Assembly (NCBI RefSeq): GCF_002870125.1
Contig: NZ_PNEO01000006.1
Coordinates: 171,537-235,536 of the forward strand
DNA length: 64,000 nucleotides
Source: Burkholderia sp. WAC0059
Lineage (GTDB): Bacteria; Pseudomonadota; Gammaproteobacteria; Burkholderiales; Burkholderiaceae
Direction of reading: 5' to 3'
Part shown: positions 62,324 to 64,000 of the stretch, piece by piece
Layout of the letters: the number at the start of each line of letters is the position of its first letter
How positions within the stretch are numbered: position 1 is the stretch's first letter
Position numbers and translations under genes: made by a program
Notes under the pieces: model-generated
What the model was told of the DNA's origin: nothing
The model's database searches: none
Seen by the model: only the letters and a program-made list of their open reading frames with translations

Positions 62324-63176
62324 TCCCGATCAGGGCGTACTGCCGCCGCGGCACCCGCCTGCGCGTCCCGTCACGCGAGGTCTCGCGGCGCGCGTCGTGA
62401 CCGGCATGCTGCTGGCGTTCGTCGCGTTGCTGTGCTTCTGGCTCTTCGTGTTGCCGGTCATCGTCGTCGCGCTGTCGAGCCTGGCCACGCACTGGTCCGG
62501 CACGATCTTCCCGGACGGATTGTCTACGCGCTGGTTCGAACGTTTGAACGAGGACGACTTCGATGCGCTGACGACGAGCCTCGAATTGGGGTTCGGCGTG
62601 TCGGTGCTCGGCACCGTGCTGGGACTATGGCTGGCGCTGGCGCTCGAAGGGCGGGACCGGCGCGGCCTGGGCGCGCTCGTGGACGCGATCGCGATGATGC
62701 CGAATGGCGTGCCGAGCGTCGTGCTCGGGCTCGCGGTGCTGATCGCGTATCACAAGGCGCCCGTCGATCTGTCGAGCTCGGCTTCCATCGTCGTGCTTGT
62801 GCAGGTCGCGCTCGTGCTGCCGTTCTGTTATCGCTGCGCGTCGGCGGGGCTGCGCCCGGAATTGACGGTGCTGCGGGAGGCCGCCGCGAGTCTCGGTGCA
62901 CCGCCTTCGATGGTGTTACGCCGGGTCGTGCTGCCGCAACTGGTTCCGGCGATCCGCGCGAGTCTCGCGCTGGGGTTCGCTTTATCGCTGGGCGAGTTGG
63001 GCGCGACGCTGACGGTTTATCCGCCCGGATTCGCGACAGTGCCTATCGTGGTGGTGGGGGCGGTGCAGCGCGGCTACTATCTGCCGGCTTCGGCGCTGTC
63101 GCTGATCCTGCTGCTGGTTTCGCTCGGCGCGCTGTTGCTGATTGCGGCTCGCGCGCCGCGCCGCCGCCCGGGATGA
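62313..63176 (+). CDS. phnV: 2-Aminoethylphosphonate ABC transporter, permease 2
   Basis: 287 residues, six membrane spans and the EAA loop EAAASLGAPPSMVLRRVVLP (about 189-208). It forms the membrane channel together with PhnU. It overlaps phnU by 11 bases and precedes the HD protein by 43 bases. Confidence 0.9.
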   Translation: MAANPDQGVLPPRHPPARPVTRGLAARVVTGMLLAFVALLCFWLFVLPVIVVALSSLATHWSGTIFPDGLSTRWFERLNEDDFDALTTSLELGFGVSVLGTVLGLWLALALEGRDRRGLGALVDAIAMMPNGVPSVVLGLAVLIAYHKAPVDLSSSASIVVLVQVALVLPFCYRCASAGLRPELTVLREAAASLGAPPSMVLRRVVLPQLVPAIRASLALGFALSLGELGATLTVYPPGFATVPIVVVGAVQRGYYLPASALSLILLLVSLGALLLIAARAPRRRPG

Positions 63177-63219
63177 AGGCCTGTGACCGGCGAATACTTT
63201 TCCGTTATGGAGTAGAGAA

Positions 63220-63774
63220 ATGGCATTGAGTCTGGACGATATCCGTCAGTTGTTCGAAACATATGGTTCGCTCTCGTATAGCGGCGAACCCGTCACGCAA
63301 CTCGAACATGCGCTGCAAAGCGGGGCGCTGGCGCAGGACGAGGGAGTGAGCGACGAACTGATCTCGGCGGCGTTCCTGCACGACCTGGGGCACCTGCTCA
63401 ACCGGCAGGGGGAAACGCCGACCCAACGCGGCGTCGACGACTTGCACCAGTATTACGCGCTGCCGTTTCTGCGGCCGGTATTGCCCGACAGCGTGCTCGA
63501 GCCGATCCGGATGCACGTGGATGCGAAGCGCTATTTGTGCGCCACGGACGAAACCTATTTCGGCCGCCTGTCGCAGGATTCCGTCCGCAGTCTGGCGTTG
63601 CAGGGAGGGATCTTCAGCGACGAGCAGGCGCGCGAATTTGCCGACCAGCCGTATGCGGCCGATGCCGTGAAGCTGCGTCGCTGGGACGACCGGGCGAAAG
63701 TGGCGAACCAGCCGACGCCGGGCCTCGATCACTTCATGGATATCGTCGGGCGAGTCATGCTGCGGCCCCAGTGA
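63220..63774 (+). CDS. PhnZ-like HD-domain phosphonate oxygenase
   Basis: 184 residues, aligning end to end with PhnZ. Diiron ligands are all present by position: His30 (QLEHALQ), His54-Asp55 (HDLGH), His76, His99 (HVDAKRYL) and Asp156 (RRWDDRAK). The lid residues Tyr20 and Glu23 (SYSGE) that gate the substrate in PhnZ are also kept. PhnZ uses a mixed-valent diiron site and O2 to cleave a 1-hydroxy-2-aminoethylphosphonate into glycine and phosphate. The hydroxylase PhnY that would make this substrate is not in the window. The gene closes the phn operon. Confidence 0.85.
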   Translation: MALSLDDIRQLFETYGSLSYSGEPVTQLEHALQSGALAQDEGVSDELISAAFLHDLGHLLNRQGETPTQRGVDDLHQYYALPFLRPVLPDSVLEPIRMHVDAKRYLCATDETYFGRLSQDSVRSLALQGGIFSDEQAREFADQPYAADAVKLRRWDDRAKVANQPTPGLDHFMDIVGRVMLRPQ

Positions 63775-63918
63775 TGGTGGGGCGCAAAGTAATTGCCGGG
63801 CGTTCTGGTCGGAACCGGGATGAGGGGCTTGGCAGCTACGCATTGATTTGCTGGGGTGTGTGGAGCCGAGGGTGAGGCGGAGAGGGGCGGGGGGATGGAG
63901 AGGGATATCAGAAGGGGG

Positions 63919-63947
63919 TTGACGGGTTCTGGTTTGGTGCGCATAAT
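63919..63947 (+). promoter_or_regulatory. Strong sigma70 promoter, rrn-like, reading out of the window
   Basis: TTGACG (63919-63924) and CATAAT (63942-63947) are separated by exactly 17 bases; each differs from consensus at one position. A CTCGCTTCTCTGCTGC stretch follows, which I recall from Burkholderia rRNA operon leaders. No coding frame starts in the remaining 50 bases. The 16S rRNA gene probably begins beyond 64000. Confidence 0.65.
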
Positions 63948-64000
63948 CTCGCTTCTCTGCTGCAGACGCGGCGGCGGACCCGGAGGAAAGAGGCCGGGTC

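Noticed and set aside
1..64000. CRISPR arrays, insertion sequences, integrases, prophage genes and tRNA genes
   Set aside because: None found by eye: no regularly spaced repeats, no transposase or integrase sequence, and no tRNA-like cloverleaf with a T-loop motif outside coding genes.

Overview
This 64 kb window is very GC-rich throughout and reads as a chromosomal segment of a Burkholderiaceae bacterium (Burkholderia sensu lato). That assignment rests on gene content: an HTH-fused aspartate carbamoyltransferase, a DUF3562 protein, a patatin/acetoacetate decarboxylase pair, RND triads ending in NodT-type lipoproteins, and many LysR regulators. It also rests on a strong sigma70 promoter at the right edge that resembles a betaproteobacterial rRNA promoter. 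I see no insertion sequence, prophage, CRISPR array, tRNA or rRNA body. Nothing in base composition suggests a recent island.

Layout. 1-2063: a ThDP enzyme (cut by the window edge) with an MFS transporter. 2439-4715: a flavin monooxygenase and a sulfonate-type binding protein, probably for sulfur scavenging. 5412-11272: an RND efflux triad. 11325-18709: a LysR regulator divergent from an operon of split transketolase, HIBADH-family dehydrogenase, MHS transporter and full-length transketolase, apparently for an unidentified carbon source. 18778-25278: patatin, acetoacetate decarboxylase, an SDR, an ABC exporter and a zinc alcohol dehydrogenase. 25915-31032: paoABCD-type molybdenum aldehyde dehydrogenase and its maturation factor. 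31388-37705: regulators, an SDR, a RidA-like protein and a glutathione transferase. 37695-42855: two chemoreceptors, a small exported protein and a LysE exporter. 43250-47985: a phosphonate biosynthesis operon. 48009-52373: a MobA-like protein, HTH-ATCase, DUF3562, and OYE/ArsR. 52626-57824: small and cell-envelope genes, plus a UbiB-like protein with a degraded active site. 58001-63774: DeoR regulator, 2-aminoethylphosphonate (AEP) ABC transporter phnSTUV and a PhnZ-like HD oxygenase. 63919-63947: the rrn-like promoter reading out of the window.

The main theme is phosphonate metabolism in both directions. PEP mutase, phosphonopyruvate decarboxylase and AEP transaminase can make AEP. Two nucleotidyltransferase domains could activate it for attachment to a surface molecule. 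About 10 kb away a separate operon imports AEP and carries an HD mixed-valent diiron oxygenase.

The second theme is the transketolase operon. Its full-length enzyme keeps the ThDP machinery but has lost two phosphate-binding positions and the acceptor-recognition Asp known from E. coli transketolase, which points to an unusual substrate. Other notable items are the HTH-ATCase with a palindrome just upstream of its start, the UbiB-like pseudokinase, an exported HNH-like protein without its catalytic His, and a terminator-rich leader before the RidA gene.
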